From: Mycoplasmopsis gallinacea
GTDB lineage: Bacteria; Bacillota_I; Bacilli_A; Mycoplasmatales; Metamycoplasmataceae
Direction of reading: 5' to 3'
NCBI RefSeq assembly: GCF_900660495.1
Contig: NZ_LR214950.1
Coordinates: forward strand, 868,001 to 932,000
DNA length: 64,000 bases
The position numbers and the translations under genes are program-made. Numbering within the stretch: the first letter of the stretch is position 1; each line of letters starts with the position of its first letter. Under the pieces are notes generated by a model, which was given only the letters and a program-made list of their open reading frames with translations, did not search any database and was not told where the DNA came from. Shown one piece after another: positions 32,311-43,776 of this stretch.

Positions 32311-35250
32311 ATGAAAAAACCAATTTACTTCCATACAAATACCGAATTTTCATTTTTACAATCAACAATAAAAATGAACTCTCTTTTTGAAGAAGTTCTT
32401 AAAAATGAGATTGATCATATTGCTTTAACTGATGTAGAAAACCTTTATGGATTACCTCAGGTTTGAGAATTTGCTAAGAAAAATGGTAAAAAGGCAATTA
32501 TTGGAATTGAGCTTAATTTGGAAAGAGCTACCATTATTGTTATTGCTAAAAATTTTGCTGGATATCAAAAAATTAATAAGATTATTTTTGACCGTAGTAA
32601 GGGTGAAAATATCGAACTAGCAAGCTTAGAAGATCCAAATTTAATCATAATTGACCATGCTCAAAAAGGGTTTTATGCTCAAAATTTAATGCCGCAAAAA
32701 ATGCTTTCAAACTTTTATTGAAACGGTAAAAATCCTATTTTAAATAGCCAAACGCTTTATGTTCCGACTAAAAAAGTAATTACCCTTGATGATAACCAAA
32801 TCTTGCATTATATGCGTAAAATTGGAAACCACGAAAATGATAATCATACTTACTTAGATTTTTATGATGCTCAAGATTTTCAAGATGTTTCTGATTCTGT
32901 TTATGCCCAAATGCTAGATGTATATGGTCAAATTGAAGCTTTTGAAATTTCTTCTGAAATCAAAATGGCAATTTATGATGAAAACCCACGAAAAGAGCTT
33001 GAAAAGTTAATTTATAACGATCGTTATGAAGCTTTATTAAAAAGATATTCTAAAGAAGAAGTTGATCAAAGAATTGCCTATGAAATTTCAGTTATTTCAT
33101 CTTTAAAATTTGAAAATTATTTCTTAATTATCCAAGATGTTTTAAATTTTGCGCGTCAGCAAAACATTTATGTAGGTCCTGGCCGTGGAAGTGCTTCTGG
33201 TTCACTTATTTCTTACCTTTTAAAAATTACAAGTGTTAATCCACTTGAATATGATCTTCTTTTTGAACGTTTTTTAAATGTAGATAGAATTTCACTTCCT
33301 GATATTGATATTGATATTCAAGATGATCGCAGGGATGAACTGCTTGAATATATCAAAAACAAATATGGAAGTGATAAATGTGGTTTAATTACTACTTTTC
33401 AAACTTTAGCTTTAAAAGGTTCGCTTCGTGATGTTGGTCGTGTTATGAACGTGCCAATTCCTGAAATTGATTTGCTTTCAAATTCAATTTCTAAGTTCGA
33501 TACTTCACTTGAAGAAGCTTATTTAAAGAACAAAAAATACAAAATTTTAATTGATAAATTAGAACAAAGATTCCCTAATTTTCACTACATAGCTTCCAAA
33601 ATTGAAGGGTTTCCGCGTCAAAAAGGAATTCACGCTGCAGGTGTGATTATTTGCAATAAACCTTTATATGATGTAGTTCCTTATGAAACAAGTGATAATA
33701 CCTTAAACCAAGTGCAATTTAGCATGGATTATCTTGAACGTTATGGACTAATTAAAATTGACTTTTTAGGGCTTAAAAATCTTTCATTAATTGAACAAAT
33801 TGAAAAACTTATTCCTGAAAAAGAACACTTTGATAACTTAATTAATCAATCATATTCACTTTTTAATGACCAAAGAACTTTTTCAATGCTTAATAACCTT
33901 AAAACCTTAGGGATTTTCCAACTTGAATCTGAGGGTATGACTAAAGCAATTAAAGATGTTGGAATTGATTCATTTGAAGATATTTATGCTATTATTTCTC
34001 TTTTTAGACCAGGTCCAATGCAGTATATTCCAGAATATGCAAAAAACAAACAAGATCCAAGTTTAATTAACAAAATTCACCCGCTTTATGATGAAATTGT
34101 ATTGCCAACTTATGGAATTATTGTATATCAAGAGCAAATTATGCAAATTGCTCAAAAGGTAGCTGGAATGTCATTTGCACAAGCAGATTTACTGCGTAGA
34201 GCTATTAGTAAAAAAGATGAAACTAAACTTCATAGCTACAAACAAATTTTCTTTGAAGGTGGACTTAAAAACAATATTAATGAAGCTGATTTAGAAAATA
34301 TTTATGCTAACATTGAAAAATTTGCTCAGTATGGATTTAACAAATCCCACGCGGTTGCTTATGCTTTTATTTCTTATAAATTAGCCTACTATAAAGCAAG
34401 GTTCCCAAAGCAATTTTATAAAGTGCTTTTAACTAATGCTTCAAGCGATTTACAAAGCATTCGTAAGTATGTAAACGAAGCAAATTCACAAGGGATTAAG
34501 GTGTTTTCGCCTCTTATTAATTACTCGAGCAGAATTTGTGAAATTAATGAAAACGGTGTCTTTTTACCGCTGATTATGATTAAGGGAATTGGTGAAGTAG
34601 CTTGCAGAAAAATTATTCTTGAAATAGCACGTGGCGGCATTTACCAGAACTTTTTTGATGCTTATTTAAGAATGCGCCTTGTAGGTATTGGTGAAAGCAA
34701 TATTGAAACTTTAATTAAAGCAAGTGCTTTTAGACAATTTAATAACACCGAAACACTTCTTAAAAATATGCCAATGCTCCAAAGTATTTATGAAATGCTT
34801 GAAAGCGAAATTAAACTTAAAAAAGCAAGTGATAAATTTGCTGAATATGACTCATTTATAGAGAAAAATAAAATTTTTGAGATTCAAATGACACATTATG
34901 AAGATGATCTTAATGAAATTATTAAATATGAATCAACACTACTTGGTTCACCTTATAATGCTTCAATTACAGGTAGATATGAAAAAGATGTTAAGCTTGC
35001 AAACTTAAAAGAAAACCAATATGAATTTTTATACGTTTATTTATCAAAAGTAACTAAAAATTCCAAAGACAATATGATTGCAACTATAAGCGATTCCTCA
35101 AAAACTGTTGTAGCTTACGGATTTAGTGATAATGTTAAAGATTTAGTTAATTTTAATAAACCAAGGGTAATTGTAGTGGGAATAAGCAAAAGTTCAAAAG
35201 GATATTACATTATTAAATCATGAGAGGAACTAAAAGAAGATGAAAAATAA
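32311..35250 (+). CDS. dnaE: DNA polymerase III alpha subunit, DnaE type
   Basis: The 979-residue polymerase shows the C-family active site: GPGRGSASGSLISYLLKIT, LPDIDIDIQDDRRDE with the two catalytic Asp, FPRQKGIHAAGVII, LFRPGPMQYIPEYAKNK and the IVYQEQIMQIAQKVAGMSFAQADLLRRAISKK thumb/finger region. The N-terminal PHP domain is degenerate: the HxH motif is HTN, and TDHG is replaced by TDVE. Metal binding there is probably lost. It is shorter than E. coli DnaE (1160). Firmicutes and mollicutes use DnaE beside PolC. Its stop lies 10 bases inside the next gene, so dnaE and the exonuclease gene are coupled. Confidence 0.96.
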
Positions 35251-36136
35251 ACTAAGTTTAGTTATTGATGGAAACTATTTAATGTTTCAATCTTTTTATG
35301 CAACCTATCGAGGTGATGTCGATAAAATTATGCGTTCTAGCAAAGGAGTTCCTACTAATGCTTTATCACTATTTTTATTTCAGTTATTAAAGCTGCTCAA
35401 TTACTTTGAACCAACTCATCTTTTTGTAGCTTTTGATTCATACTCAAAAACCAAAAGACATGAGCTATATGAAGAATACAAAAGCGGAAGAACTAAAGCT
35501 CCAAATGAACTTTGAGAACAATTTAAACTAATTAAAGAAATTCTTAGTAAGCTAAAAGTTAATTATTTAGAAAATCCAGGTGATGAAGCAGATGATTTAA
35601 TTGCAACTTATTGCTCTAAAATTCAGGGAGAAAAGGTTATTTTCTCACGTGATAAAGACTTACTTCAGCTTGTAAATAGTGACACATCCGTAATTGAAAA
35701 AGGTGATTGAGATTATGATTTAATTGACGTGGATAATTTTGTAGATAATTACGGAATTACTCCAAATCAAATTCCAGATTATAAAGGTCTTAGGGGTGAT
35801 TCAAGCGATAATTTAAAAGGAGTTAAAGGAATTGGTGATAAAACTGCGATTAAACTTTTAAATGAGTTTCATACCCTTGAAAACCTTTATGATAACCTTG
35901 AATCTAAGTCAATTACTAATTCTGTCAAAAACAAGCTTATTTTAGATAAAGACAGCGCTTTTTTCTGTAAACAATTAGCTATTTTAAACAAAGAAGTTGA
36001 TGTGCTTAATTTAGATATAAATGCCTATGATATAAACCTTTTAGATCCTTTTGAAGCTCAAGAAATGCTTGATGATCTTGAACTTAGAAAAGTTAGTGAG
36101 TACCTTGAAGAATGATACGATTCATCGCAATTGTAG
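35240..36136 (+). CDS. Stand-alone 5'-3' exonuclease (PolA N-terminal domain type)
   Basis: The 298-residue protein is the flap/5'-3' exonuclease domain of DNA polymerase I without a polymerase domain. Metal-site stretches are [65 protein letters not shown] and [21 protein letters not shown] (HhH). It removes RNA primers and flaps. The gene ends 25 bases after the coaE start. The order exonuclease-coaE-...-dnaB/dnaD-dnaI matches the polA-coaE-dnaB-dnaI neighbourhood of Bacillus, with the polymerase part missing, as is common in mollicutes. Confidence 0.95.
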
Positions 36137-36693
36137 GTAAAATTTGTTCTGGAAAAACTACTTTTTTAAATGTAGCTAAAAAGCTAGGTTATAAAGTATT
36201 TATTGCAGATCAATTTATTAATGATTTATATATTCATAGTCCAAATTTTCTTAGAATCATTAAAGAAAAATTTGGAGATTTTGTTATTGAAAATAATGCA
36301 GTTTCAAAAGACAAAATTAAGCAATTAATTAGCTTAGATAAAAGCGTGCTTACCTTTTTAGAAAGTGTAATTAATGATTTTATTAAGGAAGAATTTGAAA
36401 AAAATGATTATGATTTTGCTGAGCTTCCAATTTTAAAAAATGATGTTTATGATTTTACAAAATACGTTTCACAAATATGAAATATGGAAATTAACTTAGC
36501 AGAAAGAATTGCTTTTTGCAACAAGCGAAATGTATCAACCCAAATAATGGAACAATTTGATAAACGCAACAATTTCAATTGAGAAACAATGGAATTTTTT
36601 GAAAATATTAAAGTGGTAAATATTCCGCTAAATATGAGAAATAATTCCAAAAAAATTGAAATTTTTATAAAAAAATGGATTAAAACCATTTAA
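36112..36693 (+). CDS. coaE: Dephospho-CoA kinase
   Basis: The enzyme adds the final phosphate in CoA synthesis. The 193-residue protein opens with [31 protein letters not shown]; the P-loop is GKICSGKT and the DxD-like site is changed to [22 protein letters not shown] corresponds to the region that normally reads RxxxRGxxxxxxxxRxxxQ and is weakly conserved here. It overlaps the exonuclease gene by 25 bases. Identification rests on the P-loop, the length and the polA-coaE neighbourhood; the catalytic lid looks diverged, so activity is not certain. Confidence 0.85.
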
Positions 36694-36730
36694 AATTAAT
36701 ATTACTTAACTATCAAAATAGGAGATTAAA

Positions 36731-37771
36731 ATGAGCAATAATTCATTAAGGTACAAATACTTCAGATTATCAGTAAACGGAAGAATTGAAGCTTCTGATT
36801 TTCGTAATTTAAGAACACTTTACGCTCCTATTTTGAAAAACGAGTCTATTTTATTATACGAGTATCTTAACGACTATCTTGATGGTGCAGTTTCAAAAAA
36901 TAGTGAAATTGATTTTGAAACTTTCATTATCTATTTAAATATGTCAAGAGAGAAAATTAATGAAGCTAGAAAAGAATTAGAAGCATATGGGCTTTTAAAT
37001 ACTTATTATGATGATCAAGCTTCATTAACTGTTTTTGTGCTCCAACCTCCACTTAATGGACATAGCATTGAAAAAAATGCTTTTGTTAAGAAGTTCTTAA
37101 TTGAAAGAATTGGAGAAACTAATTACAAACACTTGATTAATAAACTTAACAAACAAAATAATCTGAATTTAAATGAACTTCAAGATGTTTCTTCAAGTAT
37201 TTTTGAAATTGTTGATATTAAAAAACTTGAAATTTCACACCCAAGTCCAAGACTTTTTGATTCTAAGCCAGTTTATGAAAGCCCTTCAGTTTCATACACC
37301 CTTACAACTGAGAAATTTATGACTCTTGGAGCTACCAAAAACAATGATGGTGAAATCAAACGTTTTGTTAAAGAAGTTAATACACCAATGAAGCTTGAAA
37401 TTGGTAATACTCACTATTCAAATGAATATGAAGCACTCTTAAAACTTTCATGTCAAGACTTTGCACAGCAATTATTAAATCGTAATTTAACAAGTTCTGA
37501 AAACATCACTATTGATATTTGAAAATCACACTTTGGAGATGTGAAAATTGTTAATTTATTCATCTATTTTGCAATCAAATCACACCCAAATGCTAAACTT
37601 ACTTGAACTAAATATGCTCGTGCATATTATGATGAAGTTAAATCAACTAAACTTTCAAGTTTCGAAGAGATTGAAAACTACCTTGATGGTAAATTTAAAA
37701 CCACCAATTCACTTATTGAAGTTTATAAATCTAAAGAAATTATGAAAAATGTTTATTTAAAAGAAAACTAA
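36731..37771 (+). CDS. DnaB/DnaD-like replication initiation protein
   Basis: The 346-residue protein begins YKYFRLSVNGRIEASDFRNLRTLYAPILKNESILLYEYLND, typical of the N-terminal winged-helix domain of Gram-positive DnaB (helicase-loading protein). The EEIENYL...KSKEIMKNVYLKEN C-terminus contains a short DnaD-like helical segment (YARAYYDEVKSTKLSSFEE). It would recruit the replicative helicase together with the DnaI-like protein that follows 31 bases downstream. A GGAGAT ribosome site precedes the ATG. The name must not be confused with the helicase DnaB of Proteobacteria. Confidence 0.85.
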
Positions 37772-37802
37772 AATACCTTATAATTTTTTTGAAGGTATTA
37801 TT

Positions 37803-38741
37803 ATGAATCAACAAGAATATGAAATTTTCAAAAATAAACAATTAATGATTCTTAAAAGAAGCAATGCCATTATTTCTCGCATTGCTTCTTTAAATATTAC
37901 AGATGATGAGCTTTGAAATAGTTTTGCTGAATTTGCTAAAATCGCCGTTGAAAGCCAAATGGATAAAAGTACACTCATTTCAATGCTTGAAGTAAAGCGT
38001 GACGAACAAGGAAAAATCACTTTTTATAATAAGTTTTTAGATAATCAGGTTGCTAAAAAGTTTTTAATTGATAATAACTTAGAACTTTCATTTGTTTCGG
38101 AAATTGATACTACCGACCTTTTTAGCGAAGAAAAACTTTCTGAAAGTGGTGATGAATTTGAAACAACCACTGATTTTTCTTTATATAGCTACCAAATTAC
38201 TTTCAAACGCTTCTTACAAACAAATAAGAAAATTAGACTTAGATTCAGACAAAAAGGGCTTTATTTATATGGTAATTTTTATAGCAAAAGAGAGCAATAT
38301 TTAAAAGAAATTGCTAATGATTTTGCTTATGCAAATTTTCAAACTTGCTACATTAACATTTTTGATTTATATAACTTTATTATTTCTGGATTTAAAAGTG
38401 ATACTAAAAATAATTCATATAGCCCAGATTTTCTTATCAAAAAAATGTCTGAAGCTGAAGTTTTAGTTCTTGATGGTTTTGGAACGCAAAAAATCAATTC
38501 TTGATTTTTAGAAAACGTTATTTTAAAAGTTTTAATTCAAAGAATGCGCCATCAAAATGAAAAAATTACTTTTGTAGGTGGAACATCTAATTTAGAGCAC
38601 CTTAAAAAATCAACTATTAAGCAGTATGAAAATGATTCAAGAAACAAAAACCACATTGAAGAAAATATGTCTATTTTCGTTCAATTAGTGCAAAAAATCA
38701 CTAAAGATAGTTTTTGAATTGGATCTGACTTGGAGGATTAA
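37803..38741 (+). CDS. DnaI-like helicase loader with degenerate Walker A
   Basis: The 312-residue protein has the layout of Firmicutes DnaI: a helical N-terminus (about 1-110), then a RecA-like domain beginning KKIRLRFRQKGLYLYGNF. Where DnaI/DnaC carry GxxGxGKT, this protein has GNFYSKREQYL (157-167), lacking the lysine-threonine of a P-loop. Walker B is AEVLVLDGFGTQKINSWF, with the usual second acidic residue replaced by Gly. VGGTSNLEHLKK resembles sensor 1. It probably no longer hydrolyses ATP and may act as a scaffold. It is located directly after the DnaB/DnaD-like gene, and its stop overlaps the fmt ATG. Confidence 0.85.
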
Positions 38742-39574
38742 TGAAAATATTACTTGCTGGAACTCCATCTTTTTCGGTTCCGATTTTTGAAGAAGTTATT
38801 AAAAATTTTGAAGTTGTTGCAGTTGTTTCACAGCCAGATAAACCTGCTAATCGTGGGTATAAATTAGAACCTACCCCGGTTAAATTATTAGCTGAAAAAT
38901 ATAACTTAAAAGTATTTCAACCTAATAAAATTTCAGAAATTTATGATGAGCTGGAAAAGCTTGATTTTGATGTTTTTCTTAGCTGCGCTTTTGGTCAATT
39001 TGTTCCTGATAAAGTTTTAAAATTAGCTAAAAAAGCAGCCTTAAATGTACATGGATCACTATTACCTAAATACCGCGGGGCAGCTCCGATTCAATACTCA
39101 CTTTTAAATGGAGATAAGCAAACAGGAATTACCATTATTTATATGGTAAATAAAATGGATGCTGGTGATATGATCTTTAAAAAATCAATTGATATTGAAG
39201 ATACTGACACAAGTGATTCACTTTTTGAAAAGCTTTCTATTTTAGGCACCGAAAATATTGTTAGCTGATTAAAAGATTTTGAAAAAGGTAATTTTACTGC
39301 TGAAGTGCAAGATGAAAACCAGGTGGTTTTAAGTCCAAAACTTCTTAAAGAAGATGCGCTTTTAGAACCAACATTAACTACTGAAGAAGCTTTCAATAAA
39401 ATTCGTGCTTTTTCATCAAATCCAGGAGCTTATTTATTTGTCAATGGAAAACGTTTAAAGGTATATTATGCAAGTAAAAAGTTAATCAAGAATGCTCCAA
39501 TTTTGGAATTTAGTGATGGAAAATTATATGCTCAAGATTACCAATTTGAATCTAAAAAAAGAGTCAAACTTTAA
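38741..39574 (+). CDS. fmt: Methionyl-tRNA formyltransferase
   Basis: The enzyme formylates initiator Met-tRNA using 10-formyl-THF. The 277-residue protein is shorter than the usual 310. Signature stretches are AGTPSFSVPIFEEV, the SQPDKPANRGYKLEPTPVK loop, NVHGSLLPKYRGAAPIQYSLLNGD (His and the conserved SLLPxxRGAAPIQ), and TIIYMVNKMDAGDM with the catalytic Asp. The C-terminal OB-like domain is short (AFSSNPGAYLFVNGKRLKVYYA). One TGA is Trp (ENIVSW). It starts one base inside the previous stop with a TTGGAGG site. Confidence 0.95.
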
Positions 39575-39631
39575 ATGGTAGCAATACCACATTAAAATTT
39601 AACATTTTATGCATTTATCATTTAAAATGTT

Positions 39632-39637
39632 TATAAT
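39632..39637 (+). promoter_or_regulatory. Probable -10 box of gapA
   Basis: TATAAT 84 bp upstream of the gapA ATG, in the only intergenic gap of this stretch. The gene has AAGAAAGG as ribosome site. Confidence 0.55.
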
Positions 39638-39681
39638 ATAGATAACAAATTAGAATAATATTTTGTATAGAAAGTTATTAA

Positions 39682-40725
<1,044 letters not shown>

Positions 40726-40736
40726 TAATTCAAATT

Positions 40737-40769
40737 AAACTACATCAAGGGAACTTGATGTAGTTTTTC
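40737..40769 (+). terminator. Terminator after gapA
   Basis: Perfect 13-bp stem AAACTACATCAAG / CTTGATGTAGTTT followed by T residues, 12 bases after the gapA stop. Confidence 0.9.
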
Positions 40770-40811
40770 TTTACTCCTTATTTGCAGACATTAGTGCTAA
40801 AAGGGTAAAGA

Positions 40812-40838
40812 AAAACTGACACTAATTTTGTGTCAGTT
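40812..40838 (-). terminator. Terminator of the tpx operon (minus strand)
   Basis: Perfect 10-bp stem AAACTGACAC / GTGTCAGTTT; on the minus strand it is followed by TTCTTT, about 45 bases beyond the tpx stop. It faces the gapA terminator between convergent operons. Confidence 0.8.
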
Positions 40839-40884
40839 TCACTATTTAAGCTCCTAAAAGGTATTAAAAATAGGTTTATTTGGT

Positions 40885-41379
40885 TTAAATAGCGCTATCA
40901 AGGAATTTCTCAAGAGCATCAAAATCTACTTGCTCATGAGTGTTTTCATTAACTTGTTTGTAGATGATTTTGTTATCTTTATCAAGCACGAAAATTGAAC
41001 GAGCACATAATTGGTATTCATTTATTAATACTCCTAAAAACTCAGCTAATTTTCGAGTTTTATAATCTGAATAAAGCTTCATTTTCTCAATTGGGTGATT
41101 GTTGTTATAAACATCAATTGCACTTGGAAGATCCATTGATACACCAATAAAACGTACATTTTGTCTTTCAAGAGACATTGAAGCAAGTCTAATGATTTGT
41201 AAATCACAAACTCTTGTATCTACTGATGGGTAAGTAGCAAGTACTGTAAGTCCATCAAAACTATCTAACTTTACATTTTCAAAAGTTCCACTTTGAACTA
41301 ATTCTAAATTAACTTGATCATTAATTTGAGCACCATCTGGAAGGTGGTATAACTGATCTTTAAAATATACTTTTCTCAT
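40885..41379 (-). CDS. tpx: Thiol peroxidase (Tpx-like peroxiredoxin), atypical cysteines
   Basis: The 164-residue protein is a Tpx-family peroxiredoxin that reduces peroxides. The peroxidatic cysteine lies in TYPSVDTRVCDLQ (C58), matching the family PSIDTxVCxxQ motif; LPSAIDV corresponds to the family DLPFA segment. The resolving cysteine normally found just after that segment (C95 in E. coli) is absent: the sequence reads YNNNHP. The only other cysteine is C125 in YQLCARSIFVL. The enzyme may work as a 1-Cys type or use C125. Its ATG overlaps the stop of the preceding unknown gene by one base. Confidence 0.92.
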   Translation of the reverse strand: MRKVYFKDQLYHLPDGAQINDQVNLELVQSGTFENVKLDSFDGLTVLATYPSVDTRVCDLQIIRLASMSLERQNVRFIGVSMDLPSAIDVYNNNHPIEKMKLYSDYKTRKLAEFLGVLINEYQLCARSIFVLDKDNKIIYKQVNENTHEQVDFDALEKFLDSAI

Positions 41380-41909
41380 TATAATACACTTTCTTTAAAT
41401 ACTTTATATACAGTTGAAAAACTTAATTTAAAGACAAATAAAAGGTAAAAGTTCATTTTTGAAATTAATGATTTTACATTTAAGTCTTTGTTATTATTTA
41501 GTTTTTGAGAATAATCATTAATTTTATTGCTTAATTTTTTAAGATAAATTAAAGCATTCTCATCTTTTTTATTATTAAGTTCTTTATCATCAATTTTACT
41601 TACAAATTCTTGGAAGTAATTAATAATTAAATTTACTGCGATATTTACTCGGTTAATTATTAAAAGTTCTCTGTAGTTTGAATATTTAGGGTCATTAATA
41701 ACACTAGAATCAATTAAATGATCAACAACGCCTAAAATAGTTTTTTGTGAAGCGTATGATTTAGCTAAATCTTTAAGAGATGGCATTTCTTTAATAAATT
41801 CTTTAATTGTAACTTGAGATATATCAATTGAAATATTTGAAGCAATATAGTTTAATGGTCTGTTTTCTTCTAATTCTGAAATTATTGTATTTTTAATATT
41901 ATTATTCAT
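41379..41909 (-). CDS. Unknown protein, helical, with DNA-binding-like N-terminus
   Basis: This 176-residue protein is not recognised. The first 45 residues (ISELEENRPLNYIASNISIDISQVTIKEFIKEM) could form a small helix-turn-helix-like fold. The rest is Lys/Asn-rich and helical, and the last 25 residues are hydrophobic with aromatic residues (FYLLFVFKLSFSTVYKVF), a possible membrane-associated helix. It lies between the GNAT gene (2-base gap) and tpx (1-base overlap), so it is certainly co-translated with them. Confidence 0.75.
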   Translation of the reverse strand: MNNNIKNTIISELEENRPLNYIASNISIDISQVTIKEFIKEMPSLKDLAKSYASQKTILGVVDHLIDSSVINDPKYSNYRELLIINRVNIAVNLIINYFQEFVSKIDDKELNNKKDENALIYLKKLSNKINDYSQKLNNNKDLNVKSLISKMNFYLLFVFKLSFSTVYKVFKESVL

Positions 41910-41911
41910 AA

Positions 41912-42748
41912 TTACTTTTCTCCTCTTTCAACGTGAATTACCGTAAGTATACCACTGACTTTAAAACCAAGTTTTTGATAAACTTCACCAGCAATTGGAT
42001 TTTCATAAAATAGTACTGGTATTTTACCTCTTTGCTTAATAATATAGTCACAAAGTTTTACCATACATTTGGTAGCTAATTTTTGATTTCTATATTCTGA
42101 TAAGGTAAATACTCCGCCAATCATTACGGTTTTATCTGTGTAAGCACTAATTGAAGCATGTGAAACTATTTTATTATCTTTCTCAATAACAAACCCTCAG
42201 TAAGCATCTTTGTCAAAAGCGCCTTCTAAGAAGTTTTTATCTAAGTTTTGACTTGCAAAACCTTCAAATTCTTTAATCTGCTTTCTAGATTCAATAATTG
42301 AAGGAATATCTTCTTTGGTGAAAATTCTTGCTGAATTATCATCTAAACTAATCTTTTCGTAGAAATAATCCACGTCTAATGAAGCAATGTTTTCTTGAAA
42401 AAGTTTTGTTCCTCTTTTGAATTTGTGAATGATGCTTGTGAAAAACTCAACATCACTAGAAGCTGTTATTATGTTCTTTATTTGGTATTTTTCTAAAATT
42501 CGGAAAAATGACTCTGGATCAATGTTGTTGTTTTTGTGAAAAATAACTAAATTGGTATGGTAAACATAAAAAACGTTTTCAAATTTATCATCATTTTTAG
42601 TTACATATGTTGCAAAGCCTTCTTCATTTAAACCAAAAGTCTGAATATCAAAGATAATGAACATATTTTTTACTGGATCATTTTGATATAAATAATCTAA
42701 TAAGGACTGTTTTTCTTCATCATTTACTCTTTTTAATTTGTTAAACAT
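41912..42748 (-). CDS. GNAT-family acetyltransferase
   Basis: The 278-residue protein reads one TGA as Trp. The C-terminal GNAT domain (about 185-278) shows VMIGGVFTLSEYRNQKLATKCMVKLCDYII, the acetyl-CoA-binding motif A with Q/RxxGxG replaced by R-N-Q-K-L-A, and then NPIAGEVYQKLGFKVSG, the typical end of a GNAT fold. The N-terminal 180 residues resemble a second, degenerate GNAT-like half (YDNDPVKNMFIIFDIQ-type start). The substrate is unknown. It is the first gene of a three-gene minus-strand operon ending in tpx. Confidence 0.85.
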
Positions 42749-43603
42749 AAATTAATTATAAATTAATTTATGGTAAATTTTATTCTCAAAGATAATAAAA
42801 ATCATAAATATGACAAGTTTTAATATTAATTTTTAAAAAGCAAAAAGCTTAGAATAATTCTTTTTAAATTAGTCAAAATATAACTTTTTAATATTTTTTC
42901 ACTTTTATAGATTTTAATAACTTTAAAGAAAATGTTTTAATCACTATTTATTTCCTTAGAATAATTAGTTTTGAAAAAACTTATTATTTATATGAACTAA
43001 GTATGGCAAAAAAAGGTATAAGAAAACACTGGAACGTCCAGTGTTTAAAAAATTATCCTAAAATATTTATCAATTATATTTTTTATTTAACGAAGGTTTT
43101 CATAATGAAAATTTTACTAATATTAATATTTACTAAAGAGAATTAGAATTCACCTTTAGGTTACTTGATTAATCCCTAATTAATAAATAAACTAACTTCC
43201 CCAAACTAGTTTACTTATCATTTACTTTTTTTAAAGAAAAGTTTTTTTCTATTTACAAGTAACATAATAATTATAAATAGAACAAAATTTTTTTCAATTT
43301 TGCGAACATTTGAAAAAACGTTCTATTTATCTATATTATAGATATAAAAGTTTTCAATCCTTTAAAAATAACTTCAAAAAAAATATTTTTTATGTTAATA
43401 TGCTACATTTTGACTTTTTTTACATCTATGTAGTAGAATAATTAGAAAAAATAGAGATAAAAAAACATAAGAATTTTATTTTTATAAATAAAAAAATATT
43501 ACATTAAAAATATTTTATGGAAATATTGCATATTATTTTAAAGTATTTGCAGAATATTTTATACAAAATCAAAAAAGGACTGCATAAATAATACTTTTAA
43601 TGC
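42749..43603. other. Long AT-rich intergenic region without genes
   Basis: About 855 bases without a convincing ORF, tRNA or known RNA, between the GNAT gene (leftward) and the MATE gene (rightward). Contents that can be pointed out are the perfect hairpin at 43024-43046, the TACAT-2-ATGTAGTA motif at 43421-43435 and several long A/T runs. The start may hold the promoter of the GNAT operon. It could be decayed coding sequence or hold a small RNA, but nothing shows this. Confidence 0.5.
43024..43046. terminator. Isolated perfect hairpin
   Basis: AAACACTGGA / TCCAGTGTTT, a 10-bp stem with a 3-base loop, followed by AAAA on the plus strand and by TTTTCTTA on the minus strand. It looks like a terminator for a leftward transcript, yet no gene lies immediately to its right, so it might end an unannotated RNA. 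Confidence 0.5.
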
Positions 43604-43609
43604 TATAAT
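43604..43609 (+). promoter_or_regulatory. Extended -10 promoter of the MATE gene
   Basis: TGC-TATAAT is an extended -10 element. Initiation about 7 bases later would give a leader of about 160 nt, long for a mollicute message. Confidence 0.6.
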
Positions 43610-43644
43610 ATAGGTACAAAAGTAAAATATATTTGTTTTTTGAG

Positions 43645-43720
43645 CTGTGCAGAAACAAGAATGTTGAAATCCTTGATTTGTAAAAATGTTTCCACACAGA
43701 AAAAATCCATTTTTTGTGTG
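43645..43720 (+). promoter_or_regulatory. Structured mRNA leader with two mutually exclusive hairpins
   Basis: CTGTG-CA-GAAAC (43645-43656) can pair with GTTTC-CA-CACAG (43688-43699), enclosing a 31-base internal region. The CACACA part (43693-43698) can instead pair with TGTGTG at 43715-43720, extended by A and T runs. The two folds exclude each other, as in an attenuator or riboswitch. It matches no riboswitch consensus I recognise. It lies between the promoter and the MATE ATG. Confidence 0.5.
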
Positions 43721-43776
43721 ATAGCTTAAAAAAAGATGATTTTAAACAAAAGAAATAAATTAAAGGTGTTAATCAA

